This document shows positions 1 to 6,817 of a stretch of 22,641 bases of DNA, in pieces. The translations under genes were made by a program, and so were the position numbers. The notes beneath the pieces were generated by a model. The model saw nothing but the letters and a program-made list of their open reading frames with translations. It did no database searches and was not told where the DNA came from. Location: positions 1 to 22,641 of the forward strand of contig CAYPDM010000022.1 in assembly GCA_964409485.1 (NCBI GenBank), in the 5' to 3' direction. How positions within the stretch are numbered: position 1 is the stretch's first letter; each line of letters opens with the position of its first letter. Origin of the DNA: JAFGPF01 sp964409485 (GTDB taxonomy: Bacteria > Chloroflexota > Dehalococcoidia > Dehalococcoidales > RBG-16-60-22).

Positions 1-597
1 TCGGTTCTATGGAAGGCGGCACTGGTCATGGGTAGCGTCGGCCTGGTTTTTGCCTTCGGTGGGGCGACTTTAGCCACTCATCTCTCCGGCACGGCGCTCA
101 AGCTGGCATTCGGCATCATCATCCTCCTCGTCGGTATCAGAACGATTACCGCCAGGGAACCCCAGTATAAAATAGAGGCCGTCAGCAAGCCTTGGCTGTG
201 GATGGTCTGGGCTGTTCCCATCGGAATTGTATCCGGGCTTTTCGGCGTCGGCGGCGGTATCCTGATAGTCCCGGTGCTGATGCTGGCACTCCGGTTCGAG
301 ATACACTACGCCATCGGCACCTCGCTGGCCGTAATAATATTAACCAGCATCGGCGGTGTTATCGGTTATATCATTAACGGTATCGGCGTGGCCGACCGCC
401 TGCCGTATTCACTGGGCTACGTCAACCTGTCTTCGTGGCTGCTGCTGGCGTTGCCCGGTGCCGTCATGGCGCAGGTAGGCGCGATAACCGCCCATAAGAT
501 ACCCCGCAGGCCGCTTATATATATATTCGTTATTATACTGTTCTATATGGGGTTGAAGATGATTGGCGTTTTTGAGTGGCTTGGCTGGCCGCTGTAG
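1..597 (+). CDS. TauE/SafE family sulfite-exporter-like permease, C-terminal part (5' truncated)
   Basis: The reading frame is open from the first base, so the gene starts before the window. An internal ATG at 28 is unlikely to be the true start because hydrophobic sequence continues upstream of it. The visible ~198 residues hold the end of the first half-domain and the whole second half. The second half carries the Gly-rich segment GLFGVGGGILIVPVL followed by AIGTSLAVI, typical of the internally duplicated TauE/SafE (DUF81) family. Several membrane helices are evident, and the last one (YIFVIILFYMGLKMIG) precedes a short tail. Known members export sulfite, sulfoacetate or related organic anions; the substrate here cannot be read. 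The next gene follows 36 nt downstream on the same strand, so the two may be co-transcribed. Confidence 0.85.
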   Translation, partial: SVLWKAALVMGSVGLVFAFGGATLATHLSGTALKLAFGIIILLVGIRTITAREPQYKIEAVSKPWLWMVWAVPIGIVSGLFGVGGGILIVPVLMLALRFEIHYAIGTSLAVIILTSIGGVIGYIINGIGVADRLPYSLGYVNLSSWLLLALPGAVMAQVGAITAHKIPRRPLIYIFVIILFYMGLKMIGVFEWLGWPL

Positions 598-633
598 CTA
601 TAGGATAAATGTATGCATTAAAAGGAGGGGGTA

Positions 634-1476
634 ATGGAGATAAAAATCACCACATTAAGCGAGAACACGGCGGGCCCCAGCACCCTGGGAGAATGGGGTT
701 TGAGCATGCTTGTAGAGGCCGACGGACAGAAAATATTATTTGATACCGGCGCCGGAACGGCCGCGGTAGCTAACGCCGAGTCGATGAAGGTCGACCTTGC
801 GGCGGTCGACCGTATAGTGTTAAGCCACGGACACTTCGACCATACCGGCGGGCTGCTGGGCGTATTGAAGAAGACCGGCGGGAAGGAAATATACGCCCAC
901 CCCGATGTCTGGGCGAGAAAATACGGCAGCCTCGATAATACCCCCAATAGATATGTAGGCATACCCTTTGTTAAAGACGCGCTGGAAGTGATGGGTACCA
1001 GGTTCAACCTGTCCAGGAAGCCGGTAAAGCTTTCCGAGCATATCATGACCACCGGGGAAATACCCATGATTACGGACTACGAGATAGTCGAGAAGTACCT
1101 GTGCGTCATGGAGGGCGACGAACTCAAGCAGGACCCGCTCGATGACGACCTTGCCATGATTATCGATACCGAGTACGGGCTGGTGGTTATTCTGGGCTGC
1201 GCTCATCACGGCATCGTCAACACCTTAATGCAGGTGAAGAAAGTAACCGGCAAGGAGCTTATCTATGCCGCCATCGGCGGCACGCACCTGATTCACGCAT
1301 CCGCGGAGCGACTGGAAAAAACGGCAGCGGCCCTGAAAGAAATGGGAGTGCAGTACCTGGGGGTCTCTCACTGCACCGGCTTCAACGCCGCGGCCTACCT
1401 TGCCGGGGAGTTCGGCGACCGGTTCTTCCAGAACAATGCCGGTACCGTATTAACGCTGCCGTTTAAGGAAGGATAG
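634..1476 (+). CDS. Metallo-beta-lactamase-fold metal-dependent hydrolase (COG1237-like)
   Basis: A 280-residue soluble protein. The metal-binding motif HxHxDH is seen as SHGHFDHTGG (His65, His67, Asp69, His70), with later metal-ligand candidates in LGCAHHG and SHCTGF. The layout, with an insert between the first motif and GCAHHG, resembles the COG1237 group. Members of that group are often annotated as a dihydropterin ribofuranosyl-aminobenzene phosphate synthase, but most have no proven substrate. The start is well supported by a strong Shine-Dalgarno sequence (AAGGAGGGGG) just upstream of the ATG. No terminator with a U-run follows. The next transcription unit (thiC) has its own promoter. 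Fold assignment is firm; the reaction is unknown. Confidence 0.85.
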   Translation: MEIKITTLSENTAGPSTLGEWGLSMLVEADGQKILFDTGAGTAAVANAESMKVDLAAVDRIVLSHGHFDHTGGLLGVLKKTGGKEIYAHPDVWARKYGSLDNTPNRYVGIPFVKDALEVMGTRFNLSRKPVKLSEHIMTTGEIPMITDYEIVEKYLCVMEGDELKQDPLDDDLAMIIDTEYGLVVILGCAHHGIVNTLMQVKKVTGKELIYAAIGGTHLIHASAERLEKTAAALKEMGVQYLGVSHCTGFNAAAYLAGEFGDRFFQNNAGTVLTLPFKEG

Positions 1477-1498
1477 GCGGTTTTTCACAGGCGGAAGA

Positions 1499-1528
1499 TT
1501 GACTTCCCGCCTTATCGGGTGTTATAAT
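1499..1528 (+). promoter_or_regulatory. Sigma-70-like promoter of the thiC leader
   Basis: A -35 box TTGACT (1499-1504, 5/6 consensus) and a -10 box TATAAT (1523-1528, 6/6) are separated by 18 bp. The predicted start near 1535 lies just before the TPP riboswitch. An imperfect inverted repeat (GGCGGAAG / CTTCCCGCC) spans the -35 region and might also act as a weak transcript end for the hydrolase gene upstream. Confidence 0.7.
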
Positions 1529-1542
1529 TTAATGTAATTTAA

Positions 1543-1632
1543 CCGCTAGGGGTGCTCACAGCTGAGAGTCCTTCGCGATACGAAGGGCGACCCTGGGAAC
1601 CTGAACTCGATAATACGAGCGTAGGGAAGCGG
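1543..1632 (+). promoter_or_regulatory. TPP riboswitch (THI element)
   Basis: The conserved thi-box elements are present in order: CTGAGAGT (1562-1569), a P3 hairpin CCTTCG/CGAAGG (1570-1586), GACCC (1589-1593), GAACCTGA (1597-1604), a small stem CTCG/CGAG (1606-1619) and GCGTAGGGAA. The P1 helix is closed by CCGCT (1543-1547) with AGCGG (1628-1632). It sits directly upstream of thiC, the classic target. Thiamine pyrophosphate binding would be expected to switch off thiC through the downstream attenuator. Confidence 0.95.
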
Positions 1633-1641
1633 CCGAAACAT

Positions 1642-1690
1642 CAGACCAAGGGTCTGGCATTATCAGCCGAAGCCCTTGGTTTTATTATTA
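1642..1690 (+). terminator. Riboswitch expression platform: intrinsic terminator with competing hairpin
   Basis: ACCAAGGG (1645-1652) pairs perfectly with CCCTTGGT (1673-1680), followed by a U-rich TTTTATTATTAT tract. A second hairpin, CAGACC (1642-1647)/GGTCTG (1651-1656) with a 3-nt loop, uses the same 5' bases, so the two structures exclude each other. This suggests transcriptional attenuation with a terminator/antiterminator choice. The thiC ribosome site GGAGG (1694-1698) lies just beyond the terminator. Confidence 0.8.
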
Positions 1691-1705
1691 TACGGAGGTG
1701 CCGAA

Positions 1706-3001
1706 ATGACACAGCTGGAAATAGCCAGAAAAGGTGATGTTTCTCCGCAGATGGAGAAGGTGGCGCAGGTAGAAGGCCTGGATGCCGGGTTTATCCGTGA
1801 GGGGGTGGCTAAGGGCACGGTGGTTATCCCGGCCAATATCGGGCACAATAACCTTGTCCCCTGCGGTATCGGCAAGGGGTTGTCCGTCAAGGTCAATGCC
1901 AATATCGGGACCTCCTCCGATTTCGGCAATGTTAATACCGAGCTGGAAAAGCTGTGCGCGGCCGTCGAGGCCGGGGCGGATACCGTCATGGACTTGAGCA
2001 CCGGCGGCGATATTCCGGCCATCCGGCGGGTCATCATCGCCGTGAGTACCCGGCCTATCGGCACGGTGCCCATCTACCAGGCGGGCATCGACGCTATTGA
2101 AAAGCACGGCGCCATCGTGAAAATGACCGTTGACGATATCTTCGCCGCCATTGAGGATAACGCGCGGGACGGTGTCGACTTTCTTACCTTGCACTGCGGC
2201 GTTACCCGGGCGGCCATTGCCCGTCTCAAGCAGCAGGGCAGGGTGACCGATGTCGTTTCCCGCGGGGGCGCCTTCATGGTAGGCTGGATGTTGCACAATG
2301 ACCGCGAAAACCCTCTCTATGAATATTATGACCGCCTGCTGGATATCGCCCGGGAGTACGATGTTACTCTAAGTCTCGGCGACGGTATGCGTCCGGGCTC
2401 CCTGGCCGATGCCACCGACCGTACTCAAATAGATGAACTCCTTACCCTCGGCGAGCTTGTGCAGAGGGCGCAGGAGGCCGGCGTTCAGGTAATGGTGGAA
2501 GGTCCGGGGCATATCCCACTGGACCAGATTGAGACCAACGTGCGCATCCAGAAGTCTGTTTGCAAGGGCGCCCCGTTTTACGTGCTGGGTCCGCTGGTAA
2601 CCGATATCGCCGCCGGTTACGACCATATTACCGGGGCTATCGGCGGGGCTATCGCCGCCGTTGCCGGAGCCGATTTCCTCTGCTACGTAACTCCCTCGGA
2701 GCACCTCGCCATTCCGGATGTCGATGATGTCAGGGAGGGAGTCATCGCCTCGAAGATCGCCGCGCACGCCGCCGATATCGTTAAAGGCGTGAAGGGCGCC
2801 GCGGAGAGAGACCGGCAAATGGCCCTGGCCAGGAAAAAACTCGATTGGGATGAGCAGGCCCGGCTTTCCCTCGACCCGGAACGCTTCAGCCGGGTACACC
2901 GGGAGAGGGCTACCACCGGAACGGCCTGCAGCATGTGCGGTCAATACTGCGCCATGGACCTGGTGGGGAAGTACCTCGGCGTAAAAGCCGGCAAGTGCTA
3001 G
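1706..3001 (+). CDS. thiC: Phosphomethylpyrimidine synthase ThiC
   Basis: ThiC is a radical SAM-type enzyme that rearranges aminoimidazole ribotide into HMP phosphate, the pyrimidine half of thiamine. The 431-residue product is the short form without the extra N-terminal domain of proteobacterial ThiC. Recognisable segments include FIREGVAKGTVVIPANI, VNANIGTSS, DLSTGGDIP, EGPGHIPLDQI and LGPLVTDIAAGYDHI. A C-terminal cysteine cluster, CSMCGQYCAM, binds the [4Fe-4S] cluster in this family. The spacing read here is CX2CX3C, one residue shorter than the CX2CX4C usually quoted. I chose the ATG at 1706, which has GGAGG eight bases upstream, over an in-frame TTG at 1676 inside the terminator stem. 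It is a single-gene unit under TPP riboswitch control; no other thi genes are visible. Confidence 0.97.
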   Translation: MTQLEIARKGDVSPQMEKVAQVEGLDAGFIREGVAKGTVVIPANIGHNNLVPCGIGKGLSVKVNANIGTSSDFGNVNTELEKLCAAVEAGADTVMDLSTGGDIPAIRRVIIAVSTRPIGTVPIYQAGIDAIEKHGAIVKMTVDDIFAAIEDNARDGVDFLTLHCGVTRAAIARLKQQGRVTDVVSRGGAFMVGWMLHNDRENPLYEYYDRLLDIAREYDVTLSLGDGMRPGSLADATDRTQIDELLTLGELVQRAQEAGVQVMVEGPGHIPLDQIETNVRIQKSVCKGAPFYVLGPLVTDIAAGYDHITGAIGGAIAAVAGADFLCYVTPSEHLAIPDVDDVREGVIASKIAAHAADIVKGVKGAAERDRQMALARKKLDWDEQARLSLDPERFSRVHRERATTGTACSMCGQYCAMDLVGKYLGVKAGKC

Positions 3002-3035
3002 CCGGTTCGTCTGCTTGATATCAGGGGTTACTTGG

Positions 3036-3063
3036 TTGACATTTGTTACGATAGTAGTAGAAT
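3036..3063 (+). promoter_or_regulatory. Promoter of the glm cluster (near-leaderless)
   Basis: A perfect -35 TTGACA (3036-3041), a 16-bp spacer and a -10 TAGAAT (3058-3063, 5/6) predict transcription starting about 3070, only about 3 nt before the glmM ATG at 3073. No Shine-Dalgarno sequence precedes that ATG, which fits a leaderless mRNA. The -35 box overlaps an imperfect dyad TGACA-TT-TGTTA. Confidence 0.7.
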
Positions 3064-3072
3064 TAATGTAAT

Positions 3073-4374
3073 ATGAAGCTGTTTGGCTCTTCTGGCATCC
3101 GCGCTGTTTTTGATAAAGACCTGCTTAATCTGGCTTTCCGGGTGGGGCTGACGGTGGGGAAGAACCACGTTAATGTGGTCGTGGGTAAGGACACGCGTAC
3201 CTCCGGAGACGCCATGAAACACGCGGTTATGTCCGGCTTGCTGGCGGCAGGCGCCCGGTGCAGCGATGCCGGTGTAACGCCCACGCCGACTCTTGCCTTT
3301 ATCACCCGTGAGTTCGATGCGGGCGTGATGATTACCGCCTCGCACAATCCCCCGGAATACAACGGTGTAAAACTCCTCAATCCTGACGGCTCTTCATTCG
3401 ATTCGCTTCAACAGGCGCGGATTGAACAAGTGCTATCTGAAGAATCGTGCGAGACTGCCCGCTGGGAGGAAATTAAGCACGGCGGTGTGTATGACGGCGC
3501 TGTCAAGCATCATATCGATAGTATATTGCCCAACTTTACGACCGGGTTGAATCTTAAGGTGGTGGTGGATGCCGGGTGCGGCGCTGCCTCTGAAGTCACG
3601 CCGCTGCTGCTACGGAGGCTTGGCTGCGAGGTGATAGCTCTGAACTGCTACCCCAGCGGGTTTTTCCCCCGCGGCATTGAGCCAACCGAGGCCAATCTCC
3701 AGGACCTGTGCCGGGCTGTCAAAGAGTCCGATGCCGATGTGGGTATCGCCCATGACGGTGATGCCGACCGCCTGATGGCCGTCGACGACCGTGGCAGGTT
3801 TATCTCCGGTGACCGGCTGCTGGCAGTCTTTGCGAAGGGATTGGAAGCAAAAGAAATCGTAACGACTCTTGACGCTTCCATGGCCATCGAGGAGATGGGT
3901 TTTAACGTCAGGCGTACGAAAATAGGGGATACCTGGGTATCGGAGGAATTGAGAAACGGCGGCGATTTCGGCGGTGAGGCATCGGGAAGCTGGATTTTCC
4001 CCGCCATCTCGCTTTGTCCCGACGGCATCTATGCTGCGGCCCAGATCGTGGCCCTCGCCGGCCGTCATAAGCTCTCCGATATGGTTGACGATATACCCGT
4101 TTATCCGCTGCTTCGCGGGAACGTCGTCAGCGATGGCTTATCAATGTCCAGCCTGGAGTCGAATCTCCTGAAAATGAATCCAACATCGGTCAATAACGCA
4201 GATGGATATAAGACGCATTTCGAGGACGGCTGGCTGCTGGTCCGCGCTTCGGGCACCGAACCCAGGATTAGACTGACTGCCGAAGCCAGGACTATGGAGA
4301 GAGCGCAGCAGTTGTATGACAGCGGGCTGGCGGCAATCGGGGATTCCATAGATACCGGGGAGATAATAAAGTGA
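3073..4374 (+). CDS. glmM: Phosphoglucosamine mutase, archaeal-type (alpha-D-phosphohexomutase family)
   Basis: This enzyme interconverts glucosamine-6-phosphate and glucosamine-1-phosphate. The 433-residue protein has all four landmark loops of the phosphohexomutase family: TASHNP with the phosphorylated Ser90, the metal loop DGDADR (228-233), the sugar-binding loop GGEASGSWIFP (300-310) and the phosphate loop RASGTEPRIR (391-400). The sugar loop lacks the His of bacterial GEQSGH and looks like the archaeal GGExxGxWIFP form. Phosphomannomutase or phosphoglucomutase activity is possible from sequence alone. GlmM is preferred because GlmU-like genes and glmS follow directly. The start has no ribosome site but lies about 3 nt from the predicted transcription start. 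Its stop overlaps the next start (GTGA), implying translational coupling. Confidence 0.88.
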   Translation: MKLFGSSGIRAVFDKDLLNLAFRVGLTVGKNHVNVVVGKDTRTSGDAMKHAVMSGLLAAGARCSDAGVTPTPTLAFITREFDAGVMITASHNPPEYNGVKLLNPDGSSFDSLQQARIEQVLSEESCETARWEEIKHGGVYDGAVKHHIDSILPNFTTGLNLKVVVDAGCGAASEVTPLLLRRLGCEVIALNCYPSGFFPRGIEPTEANLQDLCRAVKESDADVGIAHDGDADRLMAVDDRGRFISGDRLLAVFAKGLEAKEIVTTLDASMAIEEMGFNVRRTKIGDTWVSEELRNGGDFGGEASGSWIFPAISLCPDGIYAAAQIVALAGRHKLSDMVDDIPVYPLLRGNVVSDGLSMSSLESNLLKMNPTSVNNADGYKTHFEDGWLLVRASGTEPRIRLTAEARTMERAQQLYDSGLAAIGDSIDTGEIIK

Positions 4375-5573
4375 AAGCAGTTATTTTAGCAGCCGGCGAA
4401 GGTAACCGCATGCAACCGCTTACCAGCAGCAGACCAAAGGTGATGCTGCCCATCGCCAATAAACCCATTCTGGAGCACCTGCTCATTGAAGTCAGGGAAG
4501 CCGGGATTAAGGAATTTATCTTCATTGTCGGCTATTATGATGAACAGGTAAGGAAATATTTCGGCAGGGGGGAGAGGTGGGGGGTGACTATCGCCTATTC
4601 CGAGCAAAGAAAGCAGATGGGGACGGCTGACGCCGTCAGGCTGGTGGGTGGCATGGTAGAAGGCAGCTTCCTCACCATCAACGGCGACGTAATTGTCAGC
4701 CGGGAAGATATCGGGCTGTTGTGTAAAACGGAACGTAATACCATGAGTATCATCGAGGTAAAAGACCCCAGCGGACTGGGAATGGTCGAGCTATCCGGGG
4801 AAAGGGTAGTCAAAATATATGAGAAAACACAGAACCCCCCGACCCACATGGCAAACACCGGGTTATACCTGTTTACCCCGGAGATATTCGATGCTATAGC
4901 GCAGACGGAGAAATCGACCCGGAGAGAGTATGAAATAACCGATTCGCTGCAGTTGATGATGAACACCAAAGATGGCCTGCATTACCAGGAGGTTGAATCA
5001 TGGCTTGACATGAGTTACCCGTGGGACCTGCTGCGCGGTAACGAGTCAATGCTGGCCAGGCTTGAAGCGCAGAACCTGGGCGAGGTGGAAGACAACGTGG
5101 TACTGAAGGGGCCGGTCGCCATCGGCAAGAACACGGTAATCAGGTCGGGCGCCTATATCGTCGGCCCGGTAATAATCGGCGAAGACTGTGAAGTAGGACC
5201 CAATTGCTATATCCGTCCCTCGACCGCCATTGCCGATGGCTGTCATATCGGTGCCGCGGTTGAGGTTAAGAACTCCATTATTATGAAAGGCACTAAAATC
5301 CCGCACCATAACTACGTGGGCGATAGTGTCATCGGCGAAGGATGCAACCTCGGTGCCGGCACTAAAATCGCCAACTTGAGGCTGGATAAAGCGAATATAC
5401 GCATAGCCGGTATTGATTCCGGGAGGCGCAAACTGGGGGCAATAGTAGGCGACCATGTTGAAACCGGAATAAACGTCTCCATTAATGTCGGCAGCGTAAT
5501 TGGTAATAATACCTTTATCGGGCCGGGGGCGGTGGTCAACGGGGTAGTTATGCCGGATTCTAAGATACTTTAA
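4371..5573 (+). CDS. glmU: Bifunctional GlmU-like enzyme: sugar-1-phosphate nucleotidyltransferase / amino-sugar acetyltransferase
   Basis: A 400-residue two-domain protein of the size and layout of archaeal GlmU-type enzymes such as Sulfolobus ST0452. The N-terminal nucleotidyltransferase has LAAGEGNRMQPLT, then RPKVMLPIANKP and the metal-site GD in INGDVI (about 105-106). The linker carries WLDMSYPWDLL. From about residue 240 there are left-handed beta-helix hexapeptide repeats. PHHNYVGD (311-318) keeps the catalytic His of the HxxYxGD acetyltransferase motif (His312), followed by GEGCNLGAGT. It probably acetylates GlcN-1-P and then uridylylates GlcNAc-1-P. The GTG start overlaps the glmM stop by 4 nt, so coupled translation explains the absence of a clear ribosome site. 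The sugar and nucleotide specificity is inferred. Confidence 0.85.
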   Translation: MKAVILAAGEGNRMQPLTSSRPKVMLPIANKPILEHLLIEVREAGIKEFIFIVGYYDEQVRKYFGRGERWGVTIAYSEQRKQMGTADAVRLVGGMVEGSFLTINGDVIVSREDIGLLCKTERNTMSIIEVKDPSGLGMVELSGERVVKIYEKTQNPPTHMANTGLYLFTPEIFDAIAQTEKSTRREYEITDSLQLMMNTKDGLHYQEVESWLDMSYPWDLLRGNESMLARLEAQNLGEVEDNVVLKGPVAIGKNTVIRSGAYIVGPVIIGEDCEVGPNCYIRPSTAIADGCHIGAAVEVKNSIIMKGTKIPHHNYVGDSVIGEGCNLGAGTKIANLRLDKANIRIAGIDSGRRKLGAIVGDHVETGINVSINVGSVIGNNTFIGPGAVVNGVVMPDSKIL

Positions 5574-5583
5574 GGGGTGGTCT

Positions 5584-6759
5584 ATGAAACAGGCAATTGT
5601 ATTAGCCGCAGGCGAGGGACAGAGACTAAGGCCGTTTACCGTTACCCGGTCGAAGGCAATGCTTTCCATCGCGGATAAACCGATACTCCAGTTTGTCGTT
5701 GAATCACTGGCACAGAACGGCATCCACGATGTGATTCTGGTGGTCGGCTACCGGAAAGAGCAGGTGTACGACTACCTGGGTTCCGGAGAGAGGTTCGGCA
5801 TTGATATTACCTACGTAACTCAAGAGACGCAGCTGGGTACCGCGCACGCCCTGTTGCAGGTAAAGGACATGACCGAGGATGAGTTTCTGGTGCTCTCCGG
5901 TGACAACCTGATAAAAGCCCATACCATCGCCGAATTTGTAAAGGTAGAGCCGGAAGCAGTGCTGGTGAAGAGGGTCAGCGACCCGGAAAGGTACGGAGTG
6001 GTCAATATTGAGGGCGGCGAGGTCAAGGACATCGTCGAAAAACCGAAAGAAGCGGTAAGTAACTTGGTCAATACCGGAATCTACGCTTTTACAAAAGATG
6101 TTTTTAAGTTTGCGGAATCCGTGCTGGATATCCCGGATGTCCTGAACAACATGATAGCGGAAGGTTATAATATCAAGGCTATGGAAACCGCGGGCACCTG
6201 GCTTGATGTGGTTTACCCGTGGGACATTATCAGCCTGAACGAAGCCGTCCTCCAGAACATTGATGTCAGCCTGGGCGGCACCATTGAGTCCGGGGCTTCT
6301 ATAAAAGGAAAGGTCATGGTGGGTGAAGGTACGGTGGTACGGGCCGGCTCCTGTATCTACGGGCCGGTGGTAATCGGGTCGGGGTGTGATATCGGGCCGA
6401 ATGTTTGCGTTATGCCGGCTACCAGTATCGGCGATAATGTCGTTATCTCCCCGTTTACCGAGATTAAGAACAGCGTTATCGGCAATGATGTCGCCATCGG
6501 CGCCGGATGTATTATAAGCGATTCCGTTATTGATAAAGGCTGTGTGTTCAAAGGGCGTTTTACCGCCATCGGCGGACATAGCGAGGTCAGAGTCAACGGT
6601 GAAAGCCCTTCGGTAAACGTAGGCGCCATGATGGGCGAGGATTGCGTTGTGGAAAGCAATGTCACGGCGCAACCGGGTGTGATAGTCGGTAATTACTGCC
6701 AGATACAGATATCCAGGGTGATAAACGGTCGCTTGCCGGACGGGAGCCTGGTATATTAA
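5584..6759 (+). CDS. GlmU-like sugar-1-phosphate nucleotidyltransferase paralog, acetyltransferase site not conserved
   Basis: A 391-residue tandem paralog of the preceding gene with the same nucleotidyltransferase plus beta-helix plan. The N-terminal signature is LAAGEGQRLRPFTVTRSKAM (Lys24 kept; the usual PKxxLP has become SKAMLS), with LSGDN as metal loop and WLDVVYPWDII before the helix. The acetyltransferase motif HHNYVGD of the neighbour is replaced by AGCIISD, with no histidine, and the C-terminal end is divergent. It is therefore most likely a nucleotidyltransferase only (UDP- or dTDP-sugar forming), or a regulatory partner of the first copy. GGGGTGG lies just before the ATG, and the gap after the first copy is 10 nt, so it is in the same operon. 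The substrate is not readable. Confidence 0.8.
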   Translation: MKQAIVLAAGEGQRLRPFTVTRSKAMLSIADKPILQFVVESLAQNGIHDVILVVGYRKEQVYDYLGSGERFGIDITYVTQETQLGTAHALLQVKDMTEDEFLVLSGDNLIKAHTIAEFVKVEPEAVLVKRVSDPERYGVVNIEGGEVKDIVEKPKEAVSNLVNTGIYAFTKDVFKFAESVLDIPDVLNNMIAEGYNIKAMETAGTWLDVVYPWDIISLNEAVLQNIDVSLGGTIESGASIKGKVMVGEGTVVRAGSCIYGPVVIGSGCDIGPNVCVMPATSIGDNVVISPFTEIKNSVIGNDVAIGAGCIISDSVIDKGCVFKGRFTAIGGHSEVRVNGESPSVNVGAMMGEDCVVESNVTAQPGVIVGNYCQIQISRVINGRLPDGSLVY

Positions 6760-6817
6760 ATAAATATATTTAGACGCTGCTGACATGCGGCGGCTTCGGG
6801 TAAGGAATAATTGAAAT

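Noticed and set aside
28..597. ATG at 28 as the true start of the TauE/SafE gene
   Set aside because: The frame is open to base 1 with hydrophobic residues, and the family needs more N-terminal helices than remain after this ATG.
1488..1512. Imperfect inverted repeat GGCGGAAG / CTTCCCGCC as a terminator of the hydrolase gene
   Set aside because: The stem has a bulged base and no T-run follows; it overlaps the thiC promoter -35 box, so it may be incidental.
1552..1737. Small plus-strand open frame in the thiC leader
   Set aside because: It runs through the TPP riboswitch and terminator; the conserved bases are explained by RNA structure.
2988..3010. CCGGC/GCCGG inverted repeat at the end of thiC as a terminator
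   Set aside because: Only about 5 bp of stem and no U-tract; too weak to call.
5704..6786. 360-codon minus-strand open frame opposite the second nucleotidyltransferase
   Set aside because: It is entirely antisense to a gene with clear family motifs; its His/Asp/Tyr-rich product looks like a frame shadow and has no recognisable domain.
6760..6817. Possible glmS ribozyme before glmS
   Set aside because: The gap is only 58 nt, far too short for the ribozyme, and has none of its conserved sequence.
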